Shown piece by piece: positions 1-11,676 of a DNA stretch of 64,000 nt. The translations under genes were made by a program, and so were the position numbers. Numbering within the stretch: position 1 is the first letter of the stretch; each line of letters opens with the position of its first letter. Origin of the DNA: Nitrosospira lacus. GTDB taxonomy: Bacteria; Pseudomonadota; Gammaproteobacteria; Burkholderiales; Nitrosomonadaceae. Location of the stretch: the NCBI RefSeq assembly GCF_000355765.4, contig NZ_CP021106.3, positions 3,195,137 through 3,259,136 of the forward strand. Direction: 5' to 3'. The notes beneath the pieces are model-generated. The model was not told the DNA's origin. It saw only the letters and a list, made by a program, of their open reading frames with translations, and searched no databases.

Positions 1-339
1 ATCAATAAAACGGACTCGGCTATTCGCATCACTCACAATCCCACGGGTATCGTGGTGCAATGCCAGAGCGGCCGTTCGCAGCACCGCAATCGCGCGGACG
101 CGATGGCAATGCTGAAATCGCGACTGTACGAAGCGGAATTGCGTAAACGCAATGACGAGAAGCAGGCGATCGAGGACAGCAAAACCGATATAGGCTGGGG
201 ACACCAGATTCGCTCCTACGTGCTGGACCAGTCCCGCATCAAGGATTTGCGCACCGGCGTTGAAACCGGCAATACCCAGGGGGTGCTCGATGGCGGGCTG
301 GACGATTTCATTGAAGCAAGCTTAAAGCAAGGCATATAG
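1..339 (+). CDS. prfB: Peptide chain release factor 2, C-terminal part (5' end outside window)
   Basis: The open frame enters from base 1 and ends at a TAG at 337-339. Its first residues ([16 protein letters not shown]) are the segment that directly follows the catalytic GGQ loop of bacterial class I release factors; the GGQ itself lies just outside the window. The rest ([16 protein letters not shown], then [11 protein letters not shown] and the end of domain 3) is typical of RF2, which recognises UGA and UAA stop codons and triggers peptide release on the ribosome. RF2 rather than RF1 is inferred from this C-terminal sequence and from lysS following directly, the usual prfB-lysS order. The programmed frameshift site common in prfB would be near the 5' end and cannot be judged here. 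Confidence 0.93.
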   Translation: MNKTDSAIRITHNPTGIVVQCQSGRSQHRNRADAMAMLKSRLYEAELRKRNDEKQAIEDSKTDIGWGHQIRSYVLDQSRIKDLRTGVETGNTQGVLDGGLDDFIEASLKQGI

Positions 340-347
340 GAGATCTG

Positions 348-1880
348 ATGGCAACGGATGGTGTTTCGGAGAAAGACTTGGATGAGCCGCTCGGCAAATT
401 GGAGCCGGAAACGAAACTCATTGAGGAGCGCCGCGCCAAACTGGGTGTACTGCGTGAAATGGGTAACGCCTTTCCCAATGATTTTCGGCGTGAAGATTTC
501 TCATCCGATCTTTATCGGCAATATGGCGGGCACGCCAACGAAACGTTGGAAGCAACGCCAAGACTCGTAGCCATTGCGGGACGTATGGTATTGAAACGAG
601 TGATGGGCAAGGCAAGCTTCGCCACTATCCAGGACATGAGCGGGCGCATCCAGCTTTACATCACTAATGATACTACCGGCGCGGAGGCACACGAAGCTTT
701 CAAGCATTATGACCTCGGCGATATACTGGGTGCTCAGGGTGCGCTCTTCAAAACCCGGACTGGCGAGCTTTCGGTGCGCGTCACCCATCTGCGCTTGCTG
801 ACCAAATCCTTGCGCCCCCTGCCGGAAAAATTCCACGGCCTGACCGACCAGGAACAGAAGTACCGCCAGCGTTATCTCGATCTGATCACTAACGAAAATA
901 CCCGCAAGGTATTTATCACGCGCTCCAGGATCATCCAGTCCATCCGTGATTTTTTTGCCGCCGACGGTTATCTGGAAGTGGAGACACCGATGATGCACCC
1001 TATCCCCGGTGGCGCGACGGCACGGCCATTTGTCACTTACCACAATACGCTGGATATGCAATTGTATCTCCGCATCGCGCCCGAACTATATTTGAAGCGT
1101 CTGGTAGTGGGTGGAATGGAAAAAGTATTCGAGATCAATCGCAATTTCCGTAACGAGGGTATCTCTACGCGACACAACCCCGAATTCACCATGCTGGAAT
1201 TCTATGAGGCTTACCGGGATTACACGTATTTGATGAATTTCACCGAAACCATGCTGCGGGAAGTGGCGGCAAAAGTCCTAGGCACCACCAAGGTGACTTA
1301 TCAGGGACAGGAAATTGATCTTGCACAACCATTTGAGCGGCTCAGCATCACTCAGGCCATCCGGAAATTCCAGCCTGAATATACCGATACCCAACTCAAT
1401 GATCGCGCGTTCCTAATCGAGAGGTTGCAGGAACTTGGCATTACTCACAAACTGGGAGACGGTATCGGCGGCTTGCAGTTATCGCTATTCGATGAAACCA
1501 CCGAGCATTTATTGTTTGAACCCACTTTTATCATTGATTATCCGGCGGAAGTCTCCCCCCTGGCGCGGCGCAACGATGTCAATCCCGCGATAACCGACCG
1601 CTTCGAGCTCTACATAGCGGGACGAGAAATAGCCAATGGCTTTTCCGAATTGAACGACCCGGAAGATCAGGCTGCGCGCTTCCTGGAACAAGCCAGCGCC
1701 AAGGAGGCGGGAGACTCCGAAGCCATGCATTACGACGCCGATTACATACGCGCCCTGGAATACGGCCTGCCGCCCACCGCAGGTGAAGGCATCGGCATAG
1801 ACCGGCTGGTTATGCTATTCACCGATAGTCCGAGCATTCGAGACGTAATTATGTTCCCGCAACTGCGGCGTGAAGACTAA
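348..1880 (+). CDS. lysS: Lysyl-tRNA synthetase, class II
   Basis: 510 aa, normal length for bacterial LysRS. It charges tRNA-Lys with lysine in the cytoplasm. The N-terminal OB-fold anticodon-binding domain covers roughly residues 60-170 ([18 protein letters not shown]). The class II catalytic core follows, with motif 1 around [21 protein letters not shown]-type sequence, motif 2 around [11 protein letters not shown] and motif 3 near the end ([13 protein letters not shown]). The start is fixed by a GGAG that overlaps the prfB stop region (339-342), 5 bases before the ATG. The 8-base gap to prfB indicates one transcript. Confidence 0.97.
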   Translation: MATDGVSEKDLDEPLGKLEPETKLIEERRAKLGVLREMGNAFPNDFRREDFSSDLYRQYGGHANETLEATPRLVAIAGRMVLKRVMGKASFATIQDMSGRIQLYITNDTTGAEAHEAFKHYDLGDILGAQGALFKTRTGELSVRVTHLRLLTKSLRPLPEKFHGLTDQEQKYRQRYLDLITNENTRKVFITRSRIIQSIRDFFAADGYLEVETPMMHPIPGGATARPFVTYHNTLDMQLYLRIAPELYLKRLVVGGMEKVFEINRNFRNEGISTRHNPEFTMLEFYEAYRDYTYLMNFTETMLREVAAKVLGTTKVTYQGQEIDLAQPFERLSITQAIRKFQPEYTDTQLNDRAFLIERLQELGITHKLGDGIGGLQLSLFDETTEHLLFEPTFIIDYPAEVSPLARRNDVNPAITDRFELYIAGREIANGFSELNDPEDQAARFLEQASAKEAGDSEAMHYDADYIRALEYGLPPTAGEGIGIDRLVMLFTDSPSIRDVIMFPQLRRED

Positions 1881-2004
1881 AAACCCATCGGTCCGGGATA
1901 AACTCCTCCCCCATGATGCCACAGGCTCGCCTTGCATAAAGAACCCCGGGTCAAGCCGTCCGTGAAGCAAGGTGCTGGCAACGGGGGACTTATTCAGAGA
2001 CCCA

Positions 2005-3003
2005 TCAAGACCCGTCGCAATAGCCATTATCCTGAAACCAGGCCATCGCATCCTCGAGCGCTTCCGCTGCAGGCCGATAGCGATAACCCAGCACCCGTAC
2101 GGCCTTTTCGCTGGAGTAAAACATCTTTTTTTTCGCCATGCGCACACTATCCACTGTCGCACGTGGCTCAATGTTCGTCACCATTGCCATTTTTTCCATT
2201 AGCCAGGCGGCAGGCAAAACCAGCTTGACGGGAATATTGAATCGTTTTGTCCGCTTGCCTCTGATCTCGTCGATAGTCTGTAGTATTTGCAATAAAGTCA
2301 TATTTTCGCCACCCAGGATATAACGTTCCCCGGGTTCTCCATGCGCATGAGCCAGCAGATGACCATATGCGATGTCATCAGCATGGGCGATGTTCAAACC
2401 GGTATTTACATACGCCGGCATCCGGCCACATAAGGTATCAACCACGATACGTCCCGTCGGCGTGGGCTTGATGTCACGCGGCCCTATTGGCGTGGACGGA
2501 TTGACGATAACCAGCGGCAGCTTGTGTTCGTCGGTAATCCGCTGAACAATTTGTTCCGCCATGAATTTTGACCGCTTATAATGTCCGGTCATCGACACGA
2601 GACTGGAAGGGGTGTCCTCGTTGGCGGAGGTACCATCCTGATGCGTTCCCAGTGTTGCCACGCTGCTGGTGTATATCATGCGTTTCATGCCGGCTTCCGC
2701 TGCCGCGAGTATCAGCGCCTCCGTCCCTTTTACATTGATGTCATACATGGTTTCGGGATTAGGCACCCATAGGCGGTAATCTGCGGCAACATGAAACAAA
2801 CTATCGCAACCGGTCACCGCGCGCTTCAATGAGGGGGCTGAACGTAAATCACCTTCGGAAATTTCAACGGGCAGCTCATGAAGATTTCTCCGGTCACTTC
2901 CCGGCCTGACCAGACAGCGTACTTCGTGGCCAGCGTCCAGTAAACAGCGCGCGACCGCCGAACCCACAAAGCCGTTGGCGCCGGTAACCAATGATTTCAT
3001 CAT
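2005..3003 (-). CDS. hpnA: Hopanoid-associated sugar epimerase HpnA (extended SDR family)
   Basis: About 332 aa. The N-terminal Rossmann motif TGANGFVGSAVAR binds NAD(P). The short-chain dehydrogenase active site shows YKRSK, the YxxxK pair, with TSSVATLG upstream as the Ser element. Overall the sequence follows dihydroflavonol-reductase-like NAD-dependent epimerases, and its N-terminal half matches the HpnA subfamily linked to hopanoid head-group synthesis. Transcribed alone, convergent with lysS. A TTG two codons earlier (3009) is possible, but an AGG sits 6 bases before the ATG at 3003, so that start is preferred. The exact substrate in this organism is not shown by the sequence. Confidence 0.85.
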   Translation of the reverse strand: MMKSLVTGANGFVGSAVARCLLDAGHEVRCLVRPGSDRRNLHELPVEISEGDLRSAPSLKRAVTGCDSLFHVAADYRLWVPNPETMYDINVKGTEALILAAAEAGMKRMIYTSSVATLGTHQDGTSANEDTPSSLVSMTGHYKRSKFMAEQIVQRITDEHKLPLVIVNPSTPIGPRDIKPTPTGRIVVDTLCGRMPAYVNTGLNIAHADDIAYGHLLAHAHGEPGERYILGGENMTLLQILQTIDEIRGKRTKRFNIPVKLVLPAAWLMEKMAMVTNIEPRATVDSVRMAKKKMFYSSEKAVRVLGYRYRPAAEALEDAMAWFQDNGYCDGS

Positions 3004-3200
3004 GCTCAACCTTTCTTCGGCTCCCGAATTGACACCGGGAACCTATAGCCGCGATCAAAAACTCCCATTGTTGGGACTACACGCCGTACCTACTCAATTC
3101 GGCCTTATAATTGGCAGATGAGGGCGTATCAAATAAAAATCATTAAACCGGGGCGTTTCGATCCGAAGCCAGGATAATCACCCGCCTTGCCATGACTACA

Positions 3201-4850
3201 TCAGTCAGTGTGGCGCGTTGCAAGGTGCTTCTCGACATCATCCTTGCTGAAGCCCAGGGCAGCAGCCACACGATCGGCGTGGCTAACCCGGGACACACCC
3301 GGAATCAAACGATAAGTCGGGCCTTGAGGCAAAAATTCACCCTGCAGGTAACGGCCGATTCCCTTATGCTGCAAGCGCTCGCACAGCTCGTGATTATGGG
3401 TGACAAGTAATGTGCTGGCTCCAAGCTTGTGGAAACCTGCGAGAACGTATTCGGAAAGCTCCATCTTCTCCTCGAACGTTGTGCCTTCCGAAAGCTCATC
3501 CAGCACGACGAGACTGCGCGCGGTAGAGTTGAAGAATATCTCGCGTGTGCGTTTCAACTCGTGGCCGAAGCGGCCCATCCCCTCATCCAGCCGTCCCGGG
3601 TCCGGCACCTGATAGAAAATATGCTCAGCCAGCACCAGCCGCGCGGCCGCTGCGGGAATGTAACAGCCGATCTGGCCCAGAAGCTGAATCTGGACCACGG
3701 TTTTACAGTAGGCCGTCTTACCTCCGCTGTTCGGTCCCGTGATAACCAGCAAGCGTCCGGTATCATCAAGCCGTATATCGTTCGGCACGTAGTCTGGATT
3801 AGTCCCGGCAAGTAGCGGATTTCTTGCCTCCGTAACGCTCAGGGAATGGCGCTCGCCTTCCACTATTTCCGGCAGCACCATTTTTCCACCGAAGGTGAGC
3901 GAGTAGCGATGAAAGGACAGGATCTCATCAATCATGCCCAACGCATCCAGTACGCGCGCCAATTCAGGGCTCTGCCTGAATAGCTTGCGCAACGGATAGA
4001 TGACGGAGTCGCGATCGGATGCCGCGATTGCGATCAGGAGGACGGGCAGAATCGGCACAGCCAGCACAAGTATCCCATATCCCAGGTAAGCAATCCCGAA
4101 ACTGGCGAGCATGCTCTGGAAGAAATAAAGCGCTGCGCCAAGCAGCGCCAATGTCAGCAGTATTGGAAGCGGCTTGATAATCGATGGTGTGAAGCGCGGA
4201 ACGGGTAAATAACGCGGCTTTTCCTCCCGCGTCTTGAACTTTCCTTCTACCGGAAAAATCGGTCCGCGCATCAGGGAATAAATACGAGAGGCCCCAAAGT
4301 CGCGAATGACGGCAAACAAGTCTCTCAGATACGGACTTTGCGGCTGTGGCAACGTGTTCATCGCCTCGACCAGATCGACCACAAAGCCGGTGCCATCGAC
4401 AAACTGGTGGTAACCGTAGCCGCTAAATTCCATTTCATCTTTCCCATCTCTCGAGTTATCGATAGCGAGACCCCCGGTAAAGGTACCGTAGAGCAATTGA
4501 TAAAGCCCATGTTCTTCCGGCACCGCACCTTTCAGGAAATGCTGAAGCGCTTCCCGCAGACTGGAATTTGACTCAAGCTCACGCAACGCTTCCTGTTTTT
4601 TTTGAGTGAGCCCAGGGTCGGTGCCTGGCCGCGCCAGCGATCGGTAAAGCACCGATTGTCCGACATGCGTAACGGCGTGATTGCAAGAATCGAATAACTG
4701 ATCGATTTCGATCGCATCTAATGTCTTTGCATCCAGAACGCCGTTATCGGCGCCTGTTGGACGCGTGTCGCGCACACCCGCCAGCCGCTCGCCGCTGGCA
4801 AGGATAGGCGGGTGACTCAGACAGGGATCAAAGGCGACTGGATCGTTCAT
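3201..4850 (-). CDS. MutS-like ATPase with central membrane segments (MutS domain V family)
   Basis: 549 aa. The C-terminal third is a MutS-type ABC ATPase: Walker A ITGPNSGGKT near residue 370, a long segment, Walker B with LVVLDELSEGTT, then LVTHNHEL as the H-loop. Helical core-like sequence precedes it, but the N-terminal mismatch-recognition domain of true MutS is absent. A strongly hydrophobic stretch around residues 230-275 (two likely membrane helices with PILPVLLIAIAA) interrupts the core, which is not seen in mismatch-repair MutS. It is therefore a membrane-associated MutS-like protein of unknown function rather than a repair MutS. It stands alone; no strong ribosome site is visible before the ATG. 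Confidence 0.8.
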   Translation of the reverse strand: MNDPVAFDPCLSHPPILASGERLAGVRDTRPTGADNGVLDAKTLDAIEIDQLFDSCNHAVTHVGQSVLYRSLARPGTDPGLTQKKQEALRELESNSSLREALQHFLKGAVPEEHGLYQLLYGTFTGGLAIDNSRDGKDEMEFSGYGYHQFVDGTGFVVDLVEAMNTLPQPQSPYLRDLFAVIRDFGASRIYSLMRGPIFPVEGKFKTREEKPRYLPVPRFTPSIIKPLPILLTLALLGAALYFFQSMLASFGIAYLGYGILVLAVPILPVLLIAIAASDRDSVIYPLRKLFRQSPELARVLDALGMIDEILSFHRYSLTFGGKMVLPEIVEGERHSLSVTEARNPLLAGTNPDYVPNDIRLDDTGRLLVITGPNSGGKTAYCKTVVQIQLLGQIGCYIPAAAARLVLAEHIFYQVPDPGRLDEGMGRFGHELKRTREIFFNSTARSLVVLDELSEGTTFEEKMELSEYVLAGFHKLGASTLLVTHNHELCERLQHKGIGRYLQGEFLPQGPTYRLIPGVSRVSHADRVAAALGFSKDDVEKHLATRHTD

Positions 4851-5365
4851 GGCCGGTCTTGAAAATCGCTGAATAAATCCTCCATGAGTATGTTGCAGAC
4901 AAAATGAGTGATCAAAATGACTTACTGTAAAGGGCGAGGCCTTTCCACGATGTCCGGCGGCACGGTGAGTAAACCGGTTTTTCTTGCCACCTCAACTACC
5001 GATGATGGGATGGACTATCCGTCTTATACTCTGCGTTCTTCGCTCTGGATTCATCCAATCTAACCGGATTGTTAATGCGGATTTGTTTCCAAAACGTTGA
5101 GAACTGTACGGAGCACTCACAGGATTCCGTTCACAAGCTCATATCGTTCAAGGTAAAGGCGGCGAACTCTATGTCCTTCACATTCGATGCTGAAAATCTA
5201 ACATTCAACCGGTGGCGCGTCAACGCACCCAGTACCCCGCGATGCTGAATAGCCCCATACTCGGGCTATGCAACGTACCGCCCCCATGAAGGCATCCACG
5301 GAGCGCTTGCGGCAAGACCCGGAACTTACTCAGAAATTGCCTGCGTCGGAAACTGCAATACAATT
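4851..5365. other. Intergenic region between the MutS-like gene and tolC
   Basis: About 515 bases with no convincing gene on either strand. The only clear element is the tolC terminator hairpin at its right edge (5365-5390). The rest is mixed sequence with no recognised repeat and no RNA gene. Confidence 0.5.
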
Positions 5366-5390
5366 CCGTCTTTCTCTAACGAAAGACGGA
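5365..5390 (-). terminator. Rho-independent terminator of tolC
   Basis: A perfect 10-bp stem (TCCGTCTTTC paired with GAAAGACGGA) with a 6-base loop lies 4 bases past the tolC stop codon. Read on the minus strand, the stem is followed by an AT-rich AATTGTATT stretch. It closes the pcm-tolC direction of transcription. Confidence 0.75.
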
Positions 5391-5393
5391 TTA

Positions 5394-6818
5394 TTATTGA
5401 ACATGGGACACTGAACTTGGGTCTTGCCCGTTGGAAGAGGAAACACCAAAGGCGCTTCCTTTTGCCAGCACCTCATTTATCTGCCTCAGATCTTCTTCAT
5501 CCAACTCACCCGCTTCCGCCTCCAGTCTCAACTTGGACATGAGAAAATTGTAACGCGCCTGGGCGAGATCCCGCCGCGCGGAATAGTGCAATTGCTGCGC
5601 GTTTAATACATCCACTTCGGTTCTGACACCCACTTCCTGCCCCAGCTTGGTGGAATCCACCTGGCTTTGACTGGATGTTACCGCTTGCCGCAGCGCCTTC
5701 ACCTGCGCAATGCCATTGGTGACATTAAGATACTGCTGGCTCACTTGAAGTACACTATTGCGCCGGGTATTATTCAGATCCTGGAATACCTTCTCCTGGG
5801 TGGCCAGAGCCTCGCGCACACGTGATTGCACCGCGAAACCCTGAAATATCGGAAAACTCAATTGAACTCCGATTTCCTTTGAGGTCAGGTCAATTGGCCG
5901 GCCGGTGATTGTCCCCCCAACACCTCTCTGATCACTGTACAGGGCAACCAGATCGAGAGTCGGATAGTGTCCCGCCTTGGCCCGTTCCACATCCTGTTTT
6001 GCGATTTCATACACCGATTGTTGAACTTTCAGGGCAAGATTATTCTGTTCAGCCACGTTGATCCAATCCTGCATATTTGCATACTTCAGATTGAGCAGAT
6101 CAGGAAAGTTCTCGTTTGGACGTGTGAGATCATCCGGCAAACGGCCGATAATCTGTTGCAGTGCGCGTTTTCGGACTTCCAGATCGCTCCGGGCGGCAAT
6201 CTCCTGCGAGAGCGCCAAATCAAATCGTGCCTGGGCCTCGTGTGTATCGACGATGGTGGCTGTCCCGACCTGAAAGTTGCGCTTGGCTTGTGCGAGCTGT
6301 TCTCCAATGGCTCTCTTCTGGGCTTCCGCCACCTCCACGTTTATCAACGCCAATTGAATGTCAAAATAAGCCTGCGCTACACGCAGGATCAGCTCTTGGG
6401 CCGCGATGATGAACTGGGAATCCGCTTGGGCGACTTGAAGCTTGGATTGCTCGTAGATTACGAAATTTTCCTTGCGGTAAATCGGCTGGGTTGCCGTGAT
6501 CGTTATACTCGTGTTATCGATGACGACTTCGGGCGGCCTAACGCCGGTCCCGGTCCCGGTGCCGATCCCGGTCGTCACGCTCTGTATATCGATATACTGT
6601 CTCCGGCGCACACCCGCGAGTGTGATAGTCGGAAGCAGCCCGGCCCGGCCCTGCGGCAGTTTCTCCTGGGCCGCCTGATGCGCGGCGCGCGCGGCGCTGT
6701 ATTGCGCATCCTGCTCCAGCGCCTCACGATAAATTCCCATCAGGTCGGTAGCGTGGAGCGGGGTATGGAAAGCCGCGCCGGAAATTAATAACGCATAAAT
6801 ATATTGCGGAATTTTCAC
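5394..6818 (-). CDS. tolC: TolC-family outer membrane efflux channel
   Basis: 474 aa with a cleavable signal peptide (MKIPQYIYALLISGAAFHTPLHA). It then follows the TolC plan of two repeats of long alpha-helical hairpins (Ala/Gln-rich, e.g. YSAARAAHQAAQEKLPQGRAGLLPTI near residues 40-65 and the matching second repeat after about residue 255). TolC trimers form the outer-membrane and periplasmic conduit of type I secretion and RND or MFS efflux pumps. The start is GTG at 6816-6818. pcm lies 110 bases upstream on the same strand, an order common in betaproteobacteria. No inner-membrane partner is encoded nearby. Confidence 0.93.
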   Translation of the reverse strand: MKIPQYIYALLISGAAFHTPLHATDLMGIYREALEQDAQYSAARAAHQAAQEKLPQGRAGLLPTITLAGVRRRQYIDIQSVTTGIGTGTGTGVRPPEVVIDNTSITITATQPIYRKENFVIYEQSKLQVAQADSQFIIAAQELILRVAQAYFDIQLALINVEVAEAQKRAIGEQLAQAKRNFQVGTATIVDTHEAQARFDLALSQEIAARSDLEVRKRALQQIIGRLPDDLTRPNENFPDLLNLKYANMQDWINVAEQNNLALKVQQSVYEIAKQDVERAKAGHYPTLDLVALYSDQRGVGGTITGRPIDLTSKEIGVQLSFPIFQGFAVQSRVREALATQEKVFQDLNNTRRNSVLQVSQQYLNVTNGIAQVKALRQAVTSSQSQVDSTKLGQEVGVRTEVDVLNAQQLHYSARRDLAQARYNFLMSKLRLEAEAGELDEEDLRQINEVLAKGSAFGVSSSNGQDPSSVSHVQ

Positions 6819-6928
6819 TTTGATCCAGATTGCCTTATTTTGCCGGGAGAAGAAAAGCCATCGCCCGATTGAACCTGGTTAATAGGTCCGTCAGGCGGGT
6901 GCGCAATTCGCGGAGTTGATCTGGAAGA

Positions 6929-7594
6929 TCAAAATGTGAATCTCGCCGGCTGCTTTGCGTTTCTTAGCGGGGCAATGCAGGTTTCAAACAGACCAACGGT
7001 ATTGTATGCACCCGTTTTCTCTCCTTGTGCGACACAAGTGACGAGCAGCGCCTGCATCACCGGTGCATCACCCACCACCGCGAATAGGCGTCCGCCGGTT
7101 TTGAGGCTTTGCTGAAATGCCTCCGGCAAAACCGGAGTGGAGCCAGTCAGCACGATAACGTCATAAGGCCCATGCTCGGGCCAGCCACAGGCGGCATCGC
7201 CTAATTCCATCGTCACATTTCCGATCTCATGAGCCTGAAGATTTTTCTCCGCCATGGCCTTCAGTTCCGGCACGATTTCCACGCTGTAGACATATTCGCC
7301 CTTCTTTGCCAGAAGTGCGGAAAGGTAACCGCTGCCGCTGCCGACCTCCAGAATCCTGTCCGTTTTTTTTATCTGGAGTTCCTGCAAGATGCGCGCCTCA
7401 AGCTTGGGAGCAAGCATCACTTCACCGTATCCCAGCGGGATCTCCATATCGACAAACGCAAGGGAACGGTATGCTGCGGGGACAAATTCCTCACGCCGCA
7501 ACTCAAACAATAATTTAAGAACCTCCTGATCCAGCACATCCCAAGGGCGAATTTGCTGTTCCACCATATTAAACCGGATTTGTTCGAGATCCAT
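6929..7594 (-). CDS. pcm: Protein-L-isoaspartate O-methyltransferase family protein
   Basis: 221 aa from the ATG at 7594. It has the PCMT signature: RFNMVEQQIRPWDV at the N-terminus, the SAM-binding loop ILEVGSGSGYLSALLA, and the downstream GDAACGWPEHGPYDVIVLTG strand. PCMT methylates isoaspartyl residues in damaged proteins to begin their repair. The open frame extends upstream to 7720, but that extension would run through the conserved TPP aptamer antisense to it, so the internal start was chosen; an ATG at 7618 is a second possibility. Divergent from thiC, same strand as tolC. Family members with this N-terminus sit next to tolC in many betaproteobacteria. Confidence 0.87.
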   Translation of the reverse strand: MDLEQIRFNMVEQQIRPWDVLDQEVLKLLFELRREEFVPAAYRSLAFVDMEIPLGYGEVMLAPKLEARILQELQIKKTDRILEVGSGSGYLSALLAKKGEYVYSVEIVPELKAMAEKNLQAHEIGNVTMELGDAACGWPEHGPYDVIVLTGSTPVLPEAFQQSLKTGGRLFAVVGDAPVMQALLVTCVAQGEKTGAYNTVGLFETCIAPLRNAKQPARFTF

Positions 7595-7660
7595 GCCCAG
7601 CCCTATATAAATTGTCATCACAGACTTGCAATTATTCCACATTTCCATTAGCTTCACATC

Positions 7661-7754
7661 AGCAGCTAGGGGTCCGTTTCCGGAATCATCCGGTAAACCG
7701 GTGAGAGAGTCCCTTAACACCTGATACGGGTAATGCCGCCGTAGGGAAGCTGGG
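7661..7754 (+). promoter_or_regulatory. TPP riboswitch (THI element) controlling thiC
   Basis: The leader contains the conserved TPP aptamer blocks in order: a P1 arm (CAGCT at 7663-7667 pairing with AGCTG at 7748-7752), GGTGAGAGAGTCCC in the CUGAGA-like pyrimidine-sensing region, and ACCTGATACGGGTAATGCCG in the pyrophosphate-sensing region. It ends about 50 bases before the thiC start. By analogy with the family, thiamine diphosphate binding represses thiC expression. The stretch between the aptamer and the ribosome site (7755-7793) would hold the expression platform, but I see no strong intrinsic terminator there, so translational control is more likely. Confidence 0.92.
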
Positions 7755-7759
7755 ATTAG

Positions 7760-9712
<1,953 letters not shown>

Positions 9713-9754
9713 TTTCCCCAGCGCATGAGATAGCAAAAGCGCTGTGGCGCAATA

Positions 9755-9828
9755 ATCCAGAATCCGGCGGCTAACGCCCATTTATCAATGATTATGGGCT
9801 CTTGGGTGGGGCCGCTACGGATTGGGAT
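9755..9828. repeat. Possible degraded copy of the MITE-like element (copy E)
   Basis: Left end ATCCAGAATCCGGCGGCTA and right end CTACGGATTGGGAT are imperfect inverted copies of the terminal repeat found in four other places in the window. The inside holds AATGATTATGGGCTC, resembling the conserved AATCATGGTGCC core. Only 74 bases long and strongly diverged, so this could be chance. It lies in the 338-base gap between thiC and uppP; nothing else was recognised in that gap. Confidence 0.35.
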
Positions 9829-10050
9829 AATTCCTGAAACTACCTGCCCGGAAATTGGGAACTTCACATTTTGAGATCTTCTTCAGCCTGAGGCGGGGGT
9901 TCGGTGCGATAATATCCAGAATATAATCAACTGATCGAATCGCAACAACCATTCTCTATCGGATGCTCCCATTGTCCAGCAACACCCTGACTCACTTGTG
10001 CCTATGCGTGCTTATCCGGGGTCAAATGCCTTTACCCGGATAATCGCCGC

Positions 10051-10875
10051 ATGGATTGGCTTCTATTCATCAAGGCCTTGATCCTCGGCATTGTCGAGGG
10101 CTTGACCGAATTCCTCCCGATTTCCTCTACCGGCCATCTCATCCTGGTAAGTGATTTGCTCGACTTCAATGACGAGAAAGGCAAAGTATTCGCGATTGTG
10201 ATCCAGCTGGGCGCAATATTGGCGGTATGCTGGGAATATCGCGTAAAGATTGGTGGCGTGGTGATGAACATTGGCTCAAGTGAGGATGCGAACCGCTTTG
10301 TGTTGAATCTCTTCATCGCGTTTTTGCCCGCCGCGATTCTGGGTCTCCTCTTCATCAAAACAATAAAGCAATATCTGTTTCATCCGGTTCCGGTGGCTAT
10401 GGCGTTTATCATCGGAGGATTTCTGATTCTGTGGGCTGAGCGCAGAAAGCACGTGGTGGATGTAGACCGGGTGGAGGACATGGACTGGAAACATGCGCTG
10501 AAGGTTGGATTGATGCAGTGCCTCGCACTGATACCCGGTACATCACGCTCCGGCGCAACTATCATTGGCGGCCTCTTTTTTGGTTTGTCACGCAAGGCAG
10601 CTACCGAGTTCTCTTTCTTTCTGGCAATACCCATCATGTTTGCGGCCACTTTCTACGATGTCTACAAACATCGCGACATACTGCATTTCACCGATATCGG
10701 CGTATTCATTGTGGGATTTGTGGCATCGTTCATCAGCGCGCTATTGGCGGTACGCGGCTTGTTGCGTTTTATCAGCCATCATGACTTCACTGTATTCGCC
10801 TGGTATCGAATTGGATTCGGGATCATCGTGCTGGCTACCGCTTATTCCGGACTGGTCAAATGGTCGGCCGCATAG
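10051..10875 (+). CDS. uppP: Undecaprenyl-diphosphatase (UppP/BacA)
   Basis: 274 aa, very hydrophobic, with about 7-8 membrane segments. Both family signatures are present: [18 protein letters not shown] near the N-terminus with the catalytic Glu residues, and [10 protein letters not shown] at about residue 170 with the catalytic Arg. It removes a phosphate from undecaprenyl diphosphate so the lipid carrier can be reused in peptidoglycan and polysaccharide synthesis, and its loss raises bacitracin sensitivity in other bacteria. Single gene; the ribosome site is weak. Confidence 0.96.
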   Translation: MDWLLFIKALILGIVEGLTEFLPISSTGHLILVSDLLDFNDEKGKVFAIVIQLGAILAVCWEYRVKIGGVVMNIGSSEDANRFVLNLFIAFLPAAILGLLFIKTIKQYLFHPVPVAMAFIIGGFLILWAERRKHVVDVDRVEDMDWKHALKVGLMQCLALIPGTSRSGATIIGGLFFGLSRKAATEFSFFLAIPIMFAATFYDVYKHRDILHFTDIGVFIVGFVASFISALLAVRGLLRFISHHDFTVFAWYRIGFGIIVLATAYSGLVKWSAA

Positions 10876-10928
10876 ATTTGTATCAGGATAAAAACTGCTT
10901 ACCGGTTTCTTGATTCCGGATTTCTGAC

Positions 10929-11381
10929 TCAGCCCTGTACCCACGGCAGCCCCGCGGCTTTCCACCCACCTTTGGTACCGCGATGACCGGTAGCGTCCTT
11001 GTCGCCTTCAAAGCCTTCAAGAATGTTGTAACAATTTGTGTAACCCGAGTCGGCGGCAATAGCGGCCGCTTGATGCGAGCGGCCACCACTGCGGCAAATG
11101 AACATCACCATGGATTCCTTATCCACTTGGCTGGAGAGATAATTGAGGAAGTCCGGATTGGCGCGCATGCCGGGATAGGACTGCCATTCTATTTCAACCG
11201 CACCCGGAATTCGTCCCACCCAATCCCATTCAGCCCGGGAGCGGACATCCACCAATCTGGCACCTGGAGCTTCCTGCAACAGTGTCAGTGCTTCCGCGGG
11301 AAGCAGTGCGCCTTCGTATGGCAAATTCATTTCCTTGGCGCGTTGTTGAGCTCTTTCGAGTATTGCGGTGATGGTTTCCAT
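10929..11381 (-). CDS. Rhodanese-like domain protein
   Basis: About 150 aa, a single rhodanese domain: LVDVRSRAEWDWVGRIPGA (CH2A-like region) and the active-site loop CRSGGRS with the catalytic Cys. Such proteins carry sulfane sulfur as a Cys persulfide; the physiological acceptor is unknown. An N-terminal helix of about 30 residues precedes the domain. The frame opens earlier with a TTG at 11399, but the ATG at 11381 is more plausible. Convergent with uppP and divergent from glnA. Confidence 0.85.
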   Translation of the reverse strand: METITAILERAQQRAKEMNLPYEGALLPAEALTLLQEAPGARLVDVRSRAEWDWVGRIPGAVEIEWQSYPGMRANPDFLNYLSSQVDKESMVMFICRSGGRSHQAAAIAADSGYTNCYNILEGFEGDKDATGHRGTKGGWKAAGLPWVQG

Positions 11382-11603
11382 ATGAGCTTCAGATAGCAAT
11401 GATTGAAAGATGCAATGTTATTCCTTTTTGAGGCAGGTTGTAACTCAAGCTGGCCGTGCGACGAGGAAACTGATCAGAGGCTCATGAAGCGCCAGGCAGT
11501 CCGGCATGACAGCCCCTCGTCACTATGCGGGCCTATTTTAATAGCTTGATAACACCCTTTGACACAATGTTTGATTCGTTTGAGGTAATGACGGTGCCCA
11601 TAC

Positions 11604-11612
11604 TGATATAAT
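11604..11612 (+). promoter_or_regulatory. Possible extended -10 promoter of glnA
   Basis: TGATATAAT matches an extended -10 element (TGn-TATAAT) 65 bases upstream of the glnA start. A TTGACA at 11559-11564 is too far to be its -35 partner, and the proper -35 position (around GGTAAT) is poor. No clear sigma-54 site was found. Inference only. Confidence 0.35.
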
Positions 11613-11676
11613 TCTGATTTTGTGCGCCTTGTGACATAACTTTATTAAATAATTGAATTGCGGTCTGGAGAAAAAT

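Noticed and set aside
7594-7720. Longer N-terminus of the isoaspartyl methyltransferase
   Set aside because: The extension would be antisense to the conserved TPP aptamer, and family conservation starts near the ATG at 7594.
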